A stretch of DNA of 64,000 nt from Anoplopoma fimbria (GCF_027596085.1 NC_072472.1:6882745-6946744); one strand, 5' to 3'. Shown: positions 46,824-58,945, counted from the stretch's first letter. Notes: generated by a model not told the origin, from the letters alone. Program-made: numbers and translations.

Positions 46824-48479
46824 GTAAGGCTGGCTGATGGTTGATTATGATGACATGCTGCTGTGTAATGTGTTGTTATTTGGCTGCAGTTTGTTTAATG
46901 TTGGCCCTTTGGCTTATAAACCGTGTGTGTGTTTTCTGCTGGTGGGTTGCTTTGACTTATTTTGTGTAAGGGAAAATCAATGACTTCTTATTTATTTTAT
47001 TACTTCTGTGTGTCTAAAGCAAGCATATCCCCTTTCTCTGGAAAGATTAACGTCAAAGTCAAAGTTTTGTGGGAGTCGGATTCATACGCATTGTGGAGTT
47101 CAAATGTTCAGGAAAGTTTCAGGTCTCAGTTTCAGGTCTCAGTTTCTGGTCCCAGTTTCAGGGCCTTGCAGACCTCTGGTTGAGCATGTAGCATTGGATC
47201 CAATGACCTCATGTCTTTGATTTCAAATCCAGCGGATAATAAACTCCTCTATCAGATATTCCAGTGGAAAAACCAACTCTTTCATTGACATTTAACTGAT
47301 ACGTACAATATTAACATTTTGTGACCTGCCATACACTAACAAACAAACATTTTCTCATCCTTATCTATAAGTCAGGCTGCATTATGTTTCTGCCAAAATG
47401 AATACACTGCTGCAGATTTATATTGTATACACGTTGTTTCTAGGAGAGACAGATAATAGCAGCATTTAGTACAGGTTGTTATTAGTGTGCAGTGACTACC
47501 TGTATGCTCCATTTACTGGGATTGGTGGTTTACTTTGATGGATAGTTGTATTTTACGTTATTTTGGAGTCTCGTAATCATCTGAATGTTTCCCATAGTTT
47601 GTTGTTTTTCTAATCTTAATGCAAAAACTAAACTTGTGATACTTAAAGGTTGGCCTAAAAAGGCTGCTCGTGTTTAACCTACAGTAGACGAGCTGTGACG
47701 CTATAAAGGTCAGAAGCTGAATTCATCAAAAACAATTCTCAACGGAGGAAATCAGTTTGAACTGGACAAAAGTTGTCAGAGTCACTCTGAGTCTTGGAGG
47801 ATGAAGAGTAAAAGCATTTCGTCAACTTTCCTAACATGTGAAGTGACTCATGTCTCAGCTGAAATGTCTCAGAGCTGCAGAGGAGTTTGAGCCTGTCAGC
47901 AGCTTCTGATGGAGCTCACACTCATTGCATTGAACTGAGGTCTTTTGGAGGAAACGCAGAATAATATCATTTATTTATCCATAAAGACGACTTGGAGGGG
48001 GGAAGCCCTGAATTTGGTTAGAAAATCAAAGTTGCCCTTAGGGGTTCTTACCCTTCAAAAAAACCTTAAAGCACGCCGATAACCCATTAAAATACACTTT
48101 AATAAAAGAGATGGGATTGCCACTTTATCACATTTTCTCACTGGAGGGAACTTTATCATGTTTTATCTACCATCAGGGCATCCTTTTTTTTTGAACAGCA
48201 AGGCTCAAGGATGGGGCGATTTGATTCCACCAGTGAGTGATAGTAAAATAATATCCAGACGGACATGAAAATAAAAAATAAAATTAAGATTCAACCCATC
48301 CTGGGCTTAAGATTCCAAATGCCCAAAGGTAGAAAGAGGAAAAATATATGATGTTGGTGACTTTGGCATTCTCTGAACAGCTGCTTTCTTTCACTTAAGA
48401 TAGAGTTGAAAAATCATACCTTTCCTTTTATCTATTCACTCTTATTCCATCTTGGGTATACTTTTTTTCGGGATAAAAA
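46824..48479. other. Intronic or intergenic, nothing firm
   Basis: AT-rich sequence with a 13-base tandem repeat at 47115-47166. No gene was recognised. Confidence 0.45.
47115..47166. repeat. Four-copy 13-bp tandem repeat
   Basis: Units AGTTTCAGGTCTC, AGTTTCAGGTCTC, AGTTTCTGGTCCC and AGTTTCAGGGCCT run head to tail. Confidence 0.8.
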
Positions 48480-49560
48480 AAAAGATTAATCCCGATGATA
48501 AATCGGCGCTCACATTGACAGCAGACTTTAGTTCAGACACATATTTATTGGGAGCATATGGGACTCTCTTCACTCTCGCAGCCCTGCTTTGTGATTCAGG
48601 CTGGCCTATCGAGACTTCCAGTTAAAGTCCTGCCTAGATCAGCTTTAGCCCCAGCACATGTGACTTCAGCAATTTGCCTCTGTTGGTGGCAGCCGCCCCG
48701 GAGAATGAGGATAGATGAGTGTGTTTTACTTCGGAGAGGTTGGAACCGAGGCAAGAATGGGCAAGCCGAACACTTTGGCCGAGGGAAATACAGATTGCTT
48801 GGATGTCATGTTGGGCGCTTATTTGCATTGTATTAAATCAACCTTACACACTCAAATACACACACATGGTTAAACAAGAACAGGGTTTTTTTTTTTATTG
48901 GCTAATCATTAATGCAGGAGCTTATGTTTCTCCTGGCTGGGAATCAATACAGGTTTAGACGCATGCAGCGCTTAAGTTGGATGGTCTATAAATAACCAAG
49001 CTTGGGCTTTAGCCCATGACCGGATGGGATGATGGATGGCAGAGGGGACGGCATTTTTTCAATAGTGGAAGTGATATAAAAGCTTCAAAAGAGCAACTCT
49101 CCAGGGCATCTTGGAAAGGTTGTCCTCTTTGATCGGAAGGTGCGTTATTTCACATGCCTTCAGAAGCTGCCAAAGTGTTCTTCTTCTTCTTCTTTTTTAA
49201 AATGAGCTGGACCTGACTTCAGGTGAAGAGCCAGCACATTATTATACCCGGAATAAAATCTCCTCCCGGTACAAAACAGCTAAATGGGCCTCCTGCCACT
49301 CATTTCAAGTTGTCAAAAGTTTCCCCGAAACAACATTGATTGACTTTTAACTGACTTTGCGCGGGGCTGGTTATCAGCCTGGATGTGCTGACTCCAGCTT
49401 ACATCCCTCGTGTAACGACCCAAACCGGCCTCTCCGCTTCTGCATTAGCACTTTAAAGCACATCTGTTGGCTGCCAGGGCAATTACTGACACAGATACGA
49501 TGATTTTCACATGAAGATTTTTCACAATCATGGATGGGAAATGAAGCTGGAATTTTAAAA
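48480..49560. promoter_or_regulatory. Candidate cluster of conserved noncoding elements
   Basis: About 1 kb of complex sequence with few simple runs. It includes GATTAATCCCGATGA (an Otx/Pitx-type TAATCC core) near 48484, a GC-balanced block at 48560-48780, and ACGATGATTTTCACATG near 49498. It stands out from the AT-rich flanks. A regulatory role is inferred. Confidence 0.3.
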
Positions 49561-51120
49561 TGAAGGAACTAATGATGGAGCTGGAAAGTTGTTTAGGATT
49601 GGAGGGGGAAAAAAGTACAAGGGGGGCGGGGCGGAGAAACTCAGATTTTAGAGGGTGAATATATTATGTCATAATGAATCTTGCGTGCTGCTTTCCTCAA
49701 CATTGTGCTTGTTTTTGTGCTGACCCACATTTCCTGTTGGTTTGCCTCGGAGGACTTGGCTCTGTTTTCAGGGTTGCATATCTCCGTCTGGCCATATCAA
49801 ACAAAAAAGGCATTTTCCAAACAAAGCCATATGCTGCGCTGGAGTCCTCTCTTTCACCATCATTCAGAAACACACATACAAGCACTCACTGACTTTGCAG
49901 CACTCGCACTGAAGAGCAACATTTGAAAATGGTCATTTTTTTTCCCTGAATTTGAGCGTTCTGAGATATTTTGTTACTTCTGTAATAACTATTTCATGGA
50001 ATATACTACGCAAACAATAAAAATGACAAAAAAAGTGTCAAAGAATCAGTCAGAATTGATGACTTGATTGATGGCTTAAATGATCATTCTGGTTTATTAC
50101 AACCTGGGTCTGAATTTTTGGGTTTTAACCATAGTTTTAATCAGCAATAAAAAACATTGCACTCACCAAGTTAATTTGCTGAGATCGGGAAGTGTGGCAA
50201 GATTGCTACAACAAAGTCCCGTGAAGCAAGAATCACAAACAGTCAGATGATCAGACTGGTTGTAGACAAACCTTTAAGGTTAGTAAATCTTATTCGTAAA
50301 GGAAAAACTAGGCAAACAATAAAGTTGTTTGGGGGGGGGGAATCTGCAGAGAATCATTGCTATTGACTGAAGATATTCAGTGACCTGGATGGACGAACAG
50401 AACGTTTAAGCCCAGATCCTTTATTAAAAACTGTTCACACATCACAGAACATATTAATGTTAAACTTATTCTAGTCAGAAACCAATAAGCTGTAAGTCCA
50501 AGCTCTATTTTGCATCTGGAGCGATGACAATTAAAACCAAACAATTACACAGAATTATTGTTAATTGCATATGCTGATAGAGAAATTAGACTTTTTAAAT
50601 GGCACTGTTCATGCGCTACAATTTGGATCCTCATTTGAATAAATTCAAATTTAAAAGCAGGAAGTTTATTTCCAGTAATTCCACTGCTGTATTTTGTTAA
50701 AACTGTTTTCTCTCACTTTCTCAATTTCTTTGAGACGTGTCAAACTTCAAGCATTGCTAAGTGTGACTAGTTGGAAGAGGAAAGAGATGGGAGATGTTTT
50801 GCTCCGTGTTGCACCAATGCCATGTTTGCTCCTTTTTATATAGCGGGCTGTCATTGATCGGCCACTTGTTGAAACTTGCCGGTTATTGGCAGATCGGCAC
50901 TGACACAAAAAAAGGCAAGGAGGAAGGACCATAAAAATATCTTTTTTTTTTTAAAGAACATACAATTATTTTTTTATTTTTCATGAAAGAAAAGTTACAA
51001 AAATGTTTGTGGATACTGTCAGTTATAGCTCTACCAAAGATTTAAAAAAATCACAGTCCGCAAAAATCTGAATCGGCAGGACAGACATTTGAAAACTTGG
51101 AAATCAAAATTTGCAAAGAA
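49561..51120. other. Intergenic, G-runs, nothing firm
   Basis: G-rich runs lie at 49620-49634 and 50331-50340, with T- and A-runs near 50940. Open frames at 49674-49926 lack support. Confidence 0.5.
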
Positions 51121-51121
51121 A

Positions 51122-51159
51122 ATGTCATCGGCATAAAACTTTTTTTATGCCGATGACAT
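51122..51159. repeat. Perfect 17-bp hairpin
   Basis: ATGTCATCGGCATAAAA at 51122-51138 is the exact reverse complement of 51143-51159, with a CTTT loop. Read on the plus strand, the right arm and what follows translate as FYADDIKI, resembling the catalytic box of non-LTR reverse transcriptases, but no other LINE text surrounds it. Confidence 0.85.
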
Positions 51160-52044
51160 AAAAATTTGTACAGTATCACCTTTAAACAAAAGACCACATT
51201 TAAGGGAGGATGACTTTCCCAAATATCATATAGTTATTACCAATTTCCACCTTCAAGATATTTCATATGAATGTATGATGATGATAGTACCCTATATATT
51301 TTAAAAACATCAAACTATATATTCTCATAATCAGGTCATAACCCCATTATTTTAACCATATTACTATTTTGTAATTCAAAAATTACACCATTATATTGTT
51401 AAATATAACTAGACTTTAAATAGTTTCTCCTTATTTTATTTTTATTGATAGCTCAGCGTGCTAACTCGCAGTAAAGTAAAACAAAAACCTCTGCATAACA
51501 GATGCTAGTAACAGATCTGGGTGTCATTGAAAACTTGGCAGCAAGGCCAAACATGCATCGTAAATTCCAAACAAGCCTCGTGAGTTTTCAGAGCACCGGA
51601 GGAGACGGCTGCCAATTCAGACTGCCGCACCTTTCCGCTGTGATGGATGAGCCTCCTTCTCTCATCTTGCTCGCGTAAATGAGACTTCAGCCGTTGTCAC
51701 GCTACATGGTCGTGGTCATAAAGGAAATGCAAAGAACACTGCCCTGCACTTAAAGGCAGCACCAGTGGTTCAATATTTGGTCATGATATCTTGTTAAATA
51801 ATGGGTTGGGTCAATATAATTGAGCCTCCTCAGATGAAGTATATTTGTTAGTTCAATGCAGTTTTTAGAACCAGACCTCTTTTCTTGGAGTCCTTCCAGA
51901 AAGTAAGTGTCAGAAAAATCACCCTTGGCATGTGGTAATATTGAAGTTTTCGCAGTTAATCAAATGTGTTTGATTTAGTTAGTGCCAGAGGACTTTCTGC
52001 ACAAAATTATGGAAATGAATACCCCTCAAAAACTCTGATGACTT
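51160..52044. other. Intergenic, AT-rich
   Basis: A GTAAGT donor-like site at about 51905 follows a short open frame (FLEPDLFSWSPSRK), but the acceptor is poor. No gene was assigned. Confidence 0.45.
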
Positions 52045-52470
52045 TGCTAGCAGCACGGCTTGAGAAATGGCCGTGTCCAAATCAGTCTGTCCCTCAGTCA
52101 GTCCAGGTATGACCTAATGGTCCAGACTGAAATACCTCCGGAACTATTAAATACATTGCCATGAAATTTTATAAAGACATTCATTAGTCTCAAAAGGATG
52201 AACTTTACAGACTTTGATGATACGCTGACTTTACCCTTACTGCCACGAGCAGGTTTTGGATTTTAGTAAAATCTTAAAACTATGGGAGGGGTTGCCATGA
52301 CATTAATGCAAATATACATGTTCCCAGAGGATAAATCATAACAACTTTCCTTAACTTTGCACCTTACACGGTCAGTATGTCATAATTTCTATTTGTCCAA
52401 TACTTTCATTTAGACTAATTACAAAACTAATGACATTCACATCAGCCGAGCTGTACTTTTTGTCTCACCC
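52045..52470 (+). mobile_element. Repeat family A, 5' two thirds
   Basis: It begins GCTAGCAGCACGGCTTGAG, then TGGTCCAGACTGAAATACCT, ACATTGCCATGAAATTTTAT, and a second module starting GGGTTGCCATGACATTAATG. It ends near CACATCAGCCGAGCTGTACTT. The doubled module is as in the 14772-15470 copy. Confidence 0.65.
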
Positions 52471-52479
52471 TCCACCCTG

Positions 52480-52580
52480 TTCTCATTCTCAGGGTGTCAA
52501 ATACTGAAGCTCAGGCAGTGACTCTAAGCGCTTTGATACCGATGCGCAAGGCACCTTTCAGCATCTGCATGAGATGTACT
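52480..52580 (+). mobile_element. Repeat family G, copy 2
   Basis: TCTCATTCTCAGGGTGTCAA, CTTTGATACCGATGCGCAAG and GCATCTGCATGAGATGTAC parallel 41308-41400. It is joined directly to the family A copy. Confidence 0.5.
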
Positions 52581-53189
52581 CAGCTTTCAGCAATCTCCAA
52601 TGTAAACACACCCGCATCATTAATAGATGCTCGGAGCAATCGACGTAGTATTAAGAGAGTGGAAGTCCTGTAATGGAGGGAGGGGTGGTGGCATCTCAAC
52701 TGTTTGGAAGAGGCTCATAAATTGTGACAGCAGCCATGTTTCCATTCAATTGGCAAGCAACTGTTAGGTGAACTTAAAACAGAGTAAATGGAGTAAAAGG
52801 AGTAGAGGTTGTGAAATGTAAACAAAACAAGTTGCCTTGGCCATCCAATCCAAGAATGTTAGAAAAATGGTCAAGATGTCATCATGAATTAGTTTCAATT
52901 GGGTAAGTTCTAATTGTTTGTTCATGTCGGCTAGTATTGGCAATGTTTCATGCTGTCAGGAGACAAAGACAAGCATATATCGGCGCATTATGGGAATATC
53001 TGGGAGGACGGCAACAGCAGAAACAGCTGATCAGTCATGTGAATTGAATGTTCGCTACATCAGTAATCAATCTTTTGTTTTTACATTTAGTGCAACAACT
53101 GGTATTTAGACAAAGGCAAAAAACACCTCAAGCGAGCGTAAGAACGTCACAGCTTTTCTAATGCAATACTTCAAATTCGCATTCAAATA
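52581..53189. other. Intergenic, nothing recognised
   Basis: No coding signal or named repeat. Confidence 0.5.
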
Positions 53190-53610
53190 TGTAAATGGAA
53201 ACATTGCCTGTGTGGTCACTTAGTAGAAGCAGTACAAATGACAGCTTTTCTTTGTTAGTGCCCAAAGGAACTAATACAAAGATGACCTTAGAGGGATTCA
53301 CGACACCACTCACCAAGCAAGTGAAACATCTCATTCCTCTCCAGCGTCATCAGAGCCAACATGCTGTGCAGCATTTATGGCTTTTCAAGCTTTCAAAATG
53401 CATCATTAATGCTAACGCCTCCGTCGAGCCAATCAGTGGAACGTTTTCTGAACAGTGCAGCGCCAGCTTGGATTATCCTATAAGTAATCAACATATCATG
53501 AGTGGTGTCTGTCTGGTCTTAGCTCGGCTTTTATCCACTGGGGCGAAAATATCTGAGAGGCTTTTGCCAAGAGGCCAGATGATCTTCATAAACTGAGCTG
53601 ATGGGTGATA
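53190..53610. promoter_or_regulatory. Candidate conserved noncoding element
   Basis: A 400-base complex block with CATCATTAATGCTAACG, GATTATCCTATAAGTAATC and ACATATCATGAG. A 133-codon open frame (53195-53596) crosses it but lacks codon bias and splice sites, so I read it as noncoding. Confidence 0.3.
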
Positions 53611-54879
53611 ATGTTCAGTCTACTATGTGCTATAGGGAACAGAGATTGCCACAACACCAGTCAGATATGCTCCCACTCCATATCTATCCATTTGTCTGCT
53701 AATGCATTCAGCACAAGCTACCGTATCCATGTTTGCTGCAGTGTATATATCATCAAACTGAGAACTTTGATTCAAATTAAATTTGAAGGCTGAAAGTATC
53801 TCTGCCTGGGTCGAAACACATCTCGCCTGATAGCTGAACGCTTAATATTTAATATGCAACACGGCCTAGCGATCTGTGAACACAAACTGTAATATACATG
53901 AGCGAACATGCAGCGGGTGAGCGATGCGGATTCAGCAGAGCTGCTCTGTGAAGCAGAGGACGTTCGGTTGGATAAGGAGCGGAGGACCACTTGACACCAC
54001 CAGACTCAATTTGGGTCGCTCTGCTTCCCTTCCCCTTAGATGGGTTTGGTGGGTTGGTGGAGATGACTGGAGATTCTGTGTGTGGATGAGATGAAGTGTT
54101 CATGTTGTGACAGAAGAGCAATGAGAAACCATTCATGCTTAAGCTTGCTTCTCCAAATTAGAGGCTAGTTTTGGTTTTTGTAGACGCAGAATCAGAGCAC
54201 TTGTATGTTTGTGTGCAAGTAGAGCCAACAATCTGTCAACTGAAGGCTTTATTTATGGAAACTACTACTGTCTGCTGCACTTACAAAGATATTTCTGTTC
54301 TAAACCATTAACTTTCCTTGTTTATGCAGCAGCTATCGATTACGTCATTAGTCAGAGTGGGAATTTAATTATATGGAAAGCAGTGTTTCACAATTATATG
54401 AATATACCAGACTGACCCAAAAAGACTGTACCTGAGTACCTGATGTGGAATCCTCCTCAACTCTCACTTCTTAAATCTTAAATTGTTGTATTTATGGTTA
54501 AAATAGGTCAACATTGATTGAAACTGTAATATATTATACATTACATTTATACCTGCATTTACATGAATTGTATATGTCTATTTTCAAATTACAGTCATTA
54601 CAGACATCTTAAAGAAAAGTGCATCATGTTCCTTAATGTAATGATTCCCAAGTTCTATACACTGGCTTCTTCAAGCTTTTTTTATCATGAGACAACGTTG
54701 ATGATGCAAGATAATCTGTCATATGTTCTTCCAAAACCGGACTGTGACATTGTTTACATTTCTCAATACTGATGGAAAGCAAATATGAAATCCATGTAAA
54801 GAAGGTCGATTAACCACTGTCTATCTGGTGTTGAATAGTGGATCTAATTATGTGTACATACACACAGGCTTATGCACAT
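53611..54879. other. Intergenic, nothing recognised
   Basis: AT-rich sequence with a more balanced patch at 53870-54080. No gene assigned. Confidence 0.45.
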
Positions 54880-55340
54880 TATCTCTCCTTTCACAGTGCA
54901 CACAATGTCAAATGCCTATAAGGCGGGTGCACATTGGAGGATACCCAAACAGCTTAGGCACTTCAGACGAACTGCTTTACACAGACAAATGCAATAAATC
55001 AGCCAGATGTATCAGTCATAGCGGATGGAAAGCAGAGAGCTACGAGCCACAGGCCACACTTCATAGGCTCTATTTAATGTTGTTGTGGAGGAGCAAAGCA
55101 TTCGCCATTGCGCTCCCTTCCAGTGAAATATCAGTGCCGTGAAACTCTCAGCTCAGCTAAGGGATTAGGCCAGCCTTGAATTTAAAGGGGTGGGGATGAA
55201 TTTTAGCCTACAGGGGGTGGCATGTTTCTATTTATGGCATGAGCTGCATAAACTCAAGCCTGGTGTCTTGCAGGCATCCAGTGGAGTCTTGGCCCTGTTT
55301 ATGAAAGAAATACTGCGGTAAAATTATGCATCAGCACAAA
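54880..55340. promoter_or_regulatory. Candidate conserved noncoding element
   Basis: Complex balanced sequence with GCAATAAATCAGCCAGATG, GGCTCTATTTAATGTTG and AAATTATGCATCAGC. Not tested for conservation. Confidence 0.25.
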
Positions 55341-55824
55341 ATGAGAAACATGCAGGTATTTCACATCCCTAACATGTGTTTGTTTAATTTATCCAGCATC
55401 ATGAAGGAATGAATATTCATTTTCCACAGATACTGGTACAACTTTTCATACCAAGCCTTTTTTTTTTCTTCTCCAAACTATTTTAAGGTCTATTTGAGAT
55501 GCAATGATGGTCTGCGTTTTCTTTTCCATGCATATCCATGCCCTAACCTTTCATAATTAATGGGAACCATGCGGTTGTTGTGTCTTTGACTGTCTTCTTG
55601 TGTGAAACGCAGGTGTCACTGGGATCATCGGGTGCCTGGGGCCCGGTGATACATTCACCAATCGTACCAGAGATAAGCGCAGATTGACCAATTACACACC
55701 AGCTGTGCGCACAGGGCGGGGGTAGCGGGGGTAGCGGGGGATGGAGGCAGTCAAAGAGGATGCAGATGACAGAGAGACAGAAATCTGAATAGAGCAGTTT
55801 TGACAGGAATGGCATGTTGCCCAT
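55341..55824. other. Intergenic with G-quadruplex motif
   Basis: Apart from the G-rich motif listed separately, nothing was recognised. Confidence 0.45.
55714..55740 (+). other. G-quadruplex-forming motif
   Basis: Four G tracts of 3, 5, 5 and 5 bases (55714-55716, 55718-55722, 55727-55731, 55736-55740) are separated by loops of 1, 4 and 4 bases; the last two loops are both TAGC. This meets the usual G4 pattern. Confidence 0.8.
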
Positions 55825-55829
55825 TTTCT

Positions 55830-56070
55830 TTTAAAGGAGCAGTGTGTAATACTTAATAATTTCACAACACCAGGGCTACATTTGACTGTTAAGCAACCAA
55901 AAATATTAATTTATGTAACTATTCTAAACCATTGTACCGCGAAATAGCTTATAAAGGCCCCCAAAACACTACAACGCAACTCAACTGCTGATTACTTACT
56001 GTGTTCTTCTACTTCAGAGGAAAACATTGTCGTTCTACATTTACCTGACAAGAAAAGAAATGTTACTGGT
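55830..56070 (+). mobile_element. Dispersed repeat, family I
   Basis: TTTAAAGGAGCAGTGTGTAA is the usual start of a common fish repeat; the following text is diverged. It lies next to a reverse R1 copy. Confidence 0.4.
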
Positions 56071-56099
56071 CATGTTGCAGACCAAATATAACAATTAAA

Positions 56100-56285
56100 A
56101 TATGATGCTTTGTTATTTTACTATCCAGCATCATATTAGAATTGAAAGCTTCACTTTGAACAGACGTTAATAACATTGAAGTACATTGTGCTGATAATGC
56201 CTCTCACTTTCACACTTCACTTGAAGTAAAAAGTTGAATTCAGTACTTTTCCTGTGCAGTATTACTGTAATAGTTTTATTAGCAA
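56100..56285 (-). mobile_element. Repeat family R1, reverse copy
   Basis: GAAGTACATTGTGCTGATAA, CTTCACTTGAAGTAAAAAGT and CAGTATTACTGTAATAG, read in reverse, resemble 23985-24118. Confidence 0.4.
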
Positions 56286-56499
56286 AAACTTTAATTTTGA
56301 GTCCAGTTGCATAGTGCTGCTGTTCATTAAGGCTATCCGCTTGTGCTTGTTGACTCTAGGGAAGTGGAGAAAAGTTTAGTTGTAACATTATCCAACACCC
56401 ACACTTTCTTTTCTAATGTTGATGAGTGTATTCGGTCATATGCTATACATGCTCTAGTAATGAAGACAAAAAGACAACAGATGAAGACAAAAATCCATT

Positions 56500-57060
56500 C
56501 ATGCAGCAGGTCCTAATTAAAAGTTCATGCAATCGTCTCTCCTCCACTCAATACATAACCACTTAGTAAAATTCTAATTAATATTTAACCGTCTCATTGT
56601 GCATTATTTAAACCATAATTAGCCAATTGAGCATTGCTCATTGATTTTTTTTTTGCTTATTAACCGTGTTGATTTAGACTGATATGTCTTTATTTGTTCT
56701 CTTTATGCACCTTCCCTGGCTGAGATTAGCCTCAGAGAGCAGCAGAACATTAGTAGCAAAGAGATGAACGATACAGAAGAAAGCGGAGAAAGGAGAGAGA
56801 GAGAGAGAGAGAGAACCATACAAGGGAACAGCTACAGTACAGTGGTGCAGTCATTAAATATAATTGAAAAGCATTGATATTGTCCAATTCATTCCATGCC
56901 AGTTTTTGATATTTTCTTCTTTAAACTCATACTTATCCCTTCTGCGATGCAACACTGAATAATCATAATTGCACACTGGCTATAAAGGAATTAATTAGGC
57001 TAATTAATTTAAAATCCGACTGTTGTGTAAGGGTAAATCTGCTGGTATAAATAAGACGGC
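56500..57060. promoter_or_regulatory. Candidate enhancer: dense homeodomain sites and palindrome
   Basis: TAATTA-type cores occur at 56513-56520, 56574-56581, 56616-56622 and 56991-57007. The last forms a 21-bp perfect palindrome (10-base arms, 1-base centre, 56989-57009; core TTAATTAGGCTAATTAA). A (GA)11 run lies at 56793-56814. This density is well above the rest of the window apart from AT-runs. A regulatory function is inferred. Confidence 0.35.
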
Positions 57061-57189
57061 CCACGCAGTCCTGTTTGTCTAAGGATGAAAAGACTTATTG
57101 CTGTTGCTTTGTCTGTCCTCTCTATCACAGCAGTGTCTAAGTCTACCTGTTTGTCCTCAGCAGGAAGTCTTCCTTGTGAGGTGTTTGCT

Positions 57190-57480
57190 GCAGTATCGCC
57201 AGAAAAAAAGGTTTTAACTTAGCAAATAGCAGGCAAAGGCAGGGGCGTACTGAAAGGTATTTTTCTCAGGAGTTTGTGGAGACCAAAATCAGGGCTAAAA
57301 GGAGAGTGAATATTGGACTTCTATTCATCAAAATTACCAGACACTTAATTTAAAATGGATACGCTTGTTGCTTTGTGTCTGCTGGATGTGTAAATAGGCA
57401 AATGTTTGCAAGTGATCTTTATGAGGTGATGTGTTAACAAGTTGTTCTATTGTTCCCAAGTGGCCGAAAAACCCAATTAA
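57190..57480 (+). mobile_element. Repeat family B, copy 2
   Basis: GAGAGTGAATATTGGACTTC, GCTTTGTGTCTGCTGGATGT, a CAAATGTTTGCAAGTG block and CCCAAGTGGCC match 9140-9295 in order. Confidence 0.55.
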
Positions 57481-57689
57481 TGCTGTTTTAAGGATCATAT
57501 CCTCGACATGTTAATTGAGCAAAAGTTATTTCCATGAGTTGTACCGAATCCTTTATCGTCAAGTTCTATAACAACAATACATTTGCTGGGGCTAAGACAT
57601 ATTTCACAACTATGATATATTTAATTTAACTTCTTGTGAAATGACTTTTGGTTGTTTTACAACCCATGGTCCATGTGTTCTGAATATGT

Positions 57690-57850
57690 TATTGTTTTTA
57701 AAGTTATTGTGGATTTTTAGCTTTTTTACTTATTTAATATTCTTTACTGTGTTATAATTCTTGTGTTTTTTTACTATGTCTCTATGCACTATCCTCTCTG
57801 CTGCTGTAATCCTGCAAATTTCCCCGCTGCAGGACTAATAAAGGATTAAT
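57690..57850 (+). mobile_element. LINE 3' tail, TTATC-related
   Basis: GCAAATTTCCCCGCTGCAGG and ACTAATAAAGGATTAAT match the tails at 16228 and 28503. The T-rich 140 bases before it belong to the usual 3' region. Confidence 0.6.
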
Positions 57851-58829
57851 ATCTTCCACTCTCCTAAAGAAAAAATAAATTGAGTCTAGCGGAGGAAAAA
57901 GCCCAAAGTAAACTCAGACTGAAATAACTCTCTTTTCACTTCATCTTCTCTGGATTGAGGGCTACTGTGGACAAGAGGCTTCAAGTTGGAGAGAAGTGTT
58001 TGTCCAAAGCCTTAATCGTTTTCTCTAAAAGTCACTTGGAAAGGACAAACTGATCACTTCTGAAGGGCATTTTGAACCTTCGGCTATAGTTTCACTATCA
58101 GACGTTGTTTGGTGGTTTCTGTCTGTTGGAGTGGACAGTGTGTTGTCATCGGATTGGATCAGTGGGTTCTTCACTGGTAGTGTTATAATTTAGAAAATAC
58201 CAGTCAAGTGTTTTCCCCTGAGAACAGGAACAGGAAATGAGAATATTGGTGCACAGCCTTTAGGTTTGCCACATATCTGTTGTCACAGTTTAATAGTGTT
58301 ATGTAGGCACAGTCAGTCCTCTTTGCATACCCGCCTTCTAAAGAGCAAGCACATGCCAATCAGGAAGACGTGCTGTCATCGCTCACGAGCCAAGACCAGC
58401 GTCTCTAAACTAAGTCCTCTGGACTCATCTAAAGTGTTTGGGTCTGCTCTGAGCTGCCGTCTTTGAAGGCTGAGAGAATCGCCTGTTGTTATTGGGAGAG
58501 GCAAGACTCAACAAATAGGTGAACAACTTCCAACTTTTCAAAAGCATTTATGATGTTACTGACGGCAGCAACAGTGGCAAAGGTGAGCGAGGGCTTCTCG
58601 CTGTGTAGCCATGGAAACGTTTGCAGTTGGGCTCATCAACAAAGCCCGAGAACCCCACTGACTCCAACAATTACATCCCCAGGCAAGTTACTTACAGTTA
58701 CACACCTTTCAACAACTCTACAACTCTACTACACTTGACACTTCAGTAACATACTTGTTTTAAAGGTGCTCTTAATTTGTTTGTTTATCATATTTTATCG
58801 TAAATTGTCATATTTTCTATTTTTAAATG
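57851..58829. other. Intergenic, nothing recognised
   Basis: No coding signal. A GTGAGC donor-like site at about 58581 has no clear exon. Confidence 0.5.
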
Positions 58830-58945
58830 ATGTTTTTTTTTACTATTGCACTATGGTTTCGTCACATACCTATCACCAAGCCAAATTCCTTATATGTGTA
58901 ACATATTTGGCAACAAATCTGTTTCTAATTCTAATTCTGAAAAGT
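58830..58945 (+). mobile_element. LINE 3' tail, TTCTG/TTCTAA type
   Basis: ACCAAGCCAAATTCCTTATA, TGTGTAACATATTTGGCAAC, then AAATCTG and TTCTAATTCTAATTCTG, form a known fish LINE tail, distinct from the TTATC type. Confidence 0.65.

Noticed and set aside
53195..53596. 133-codon plus-strand frame
   Set aside because: No splice sites, no initiation context and no recognisable domain. The text reads as a conserved noncoding block.
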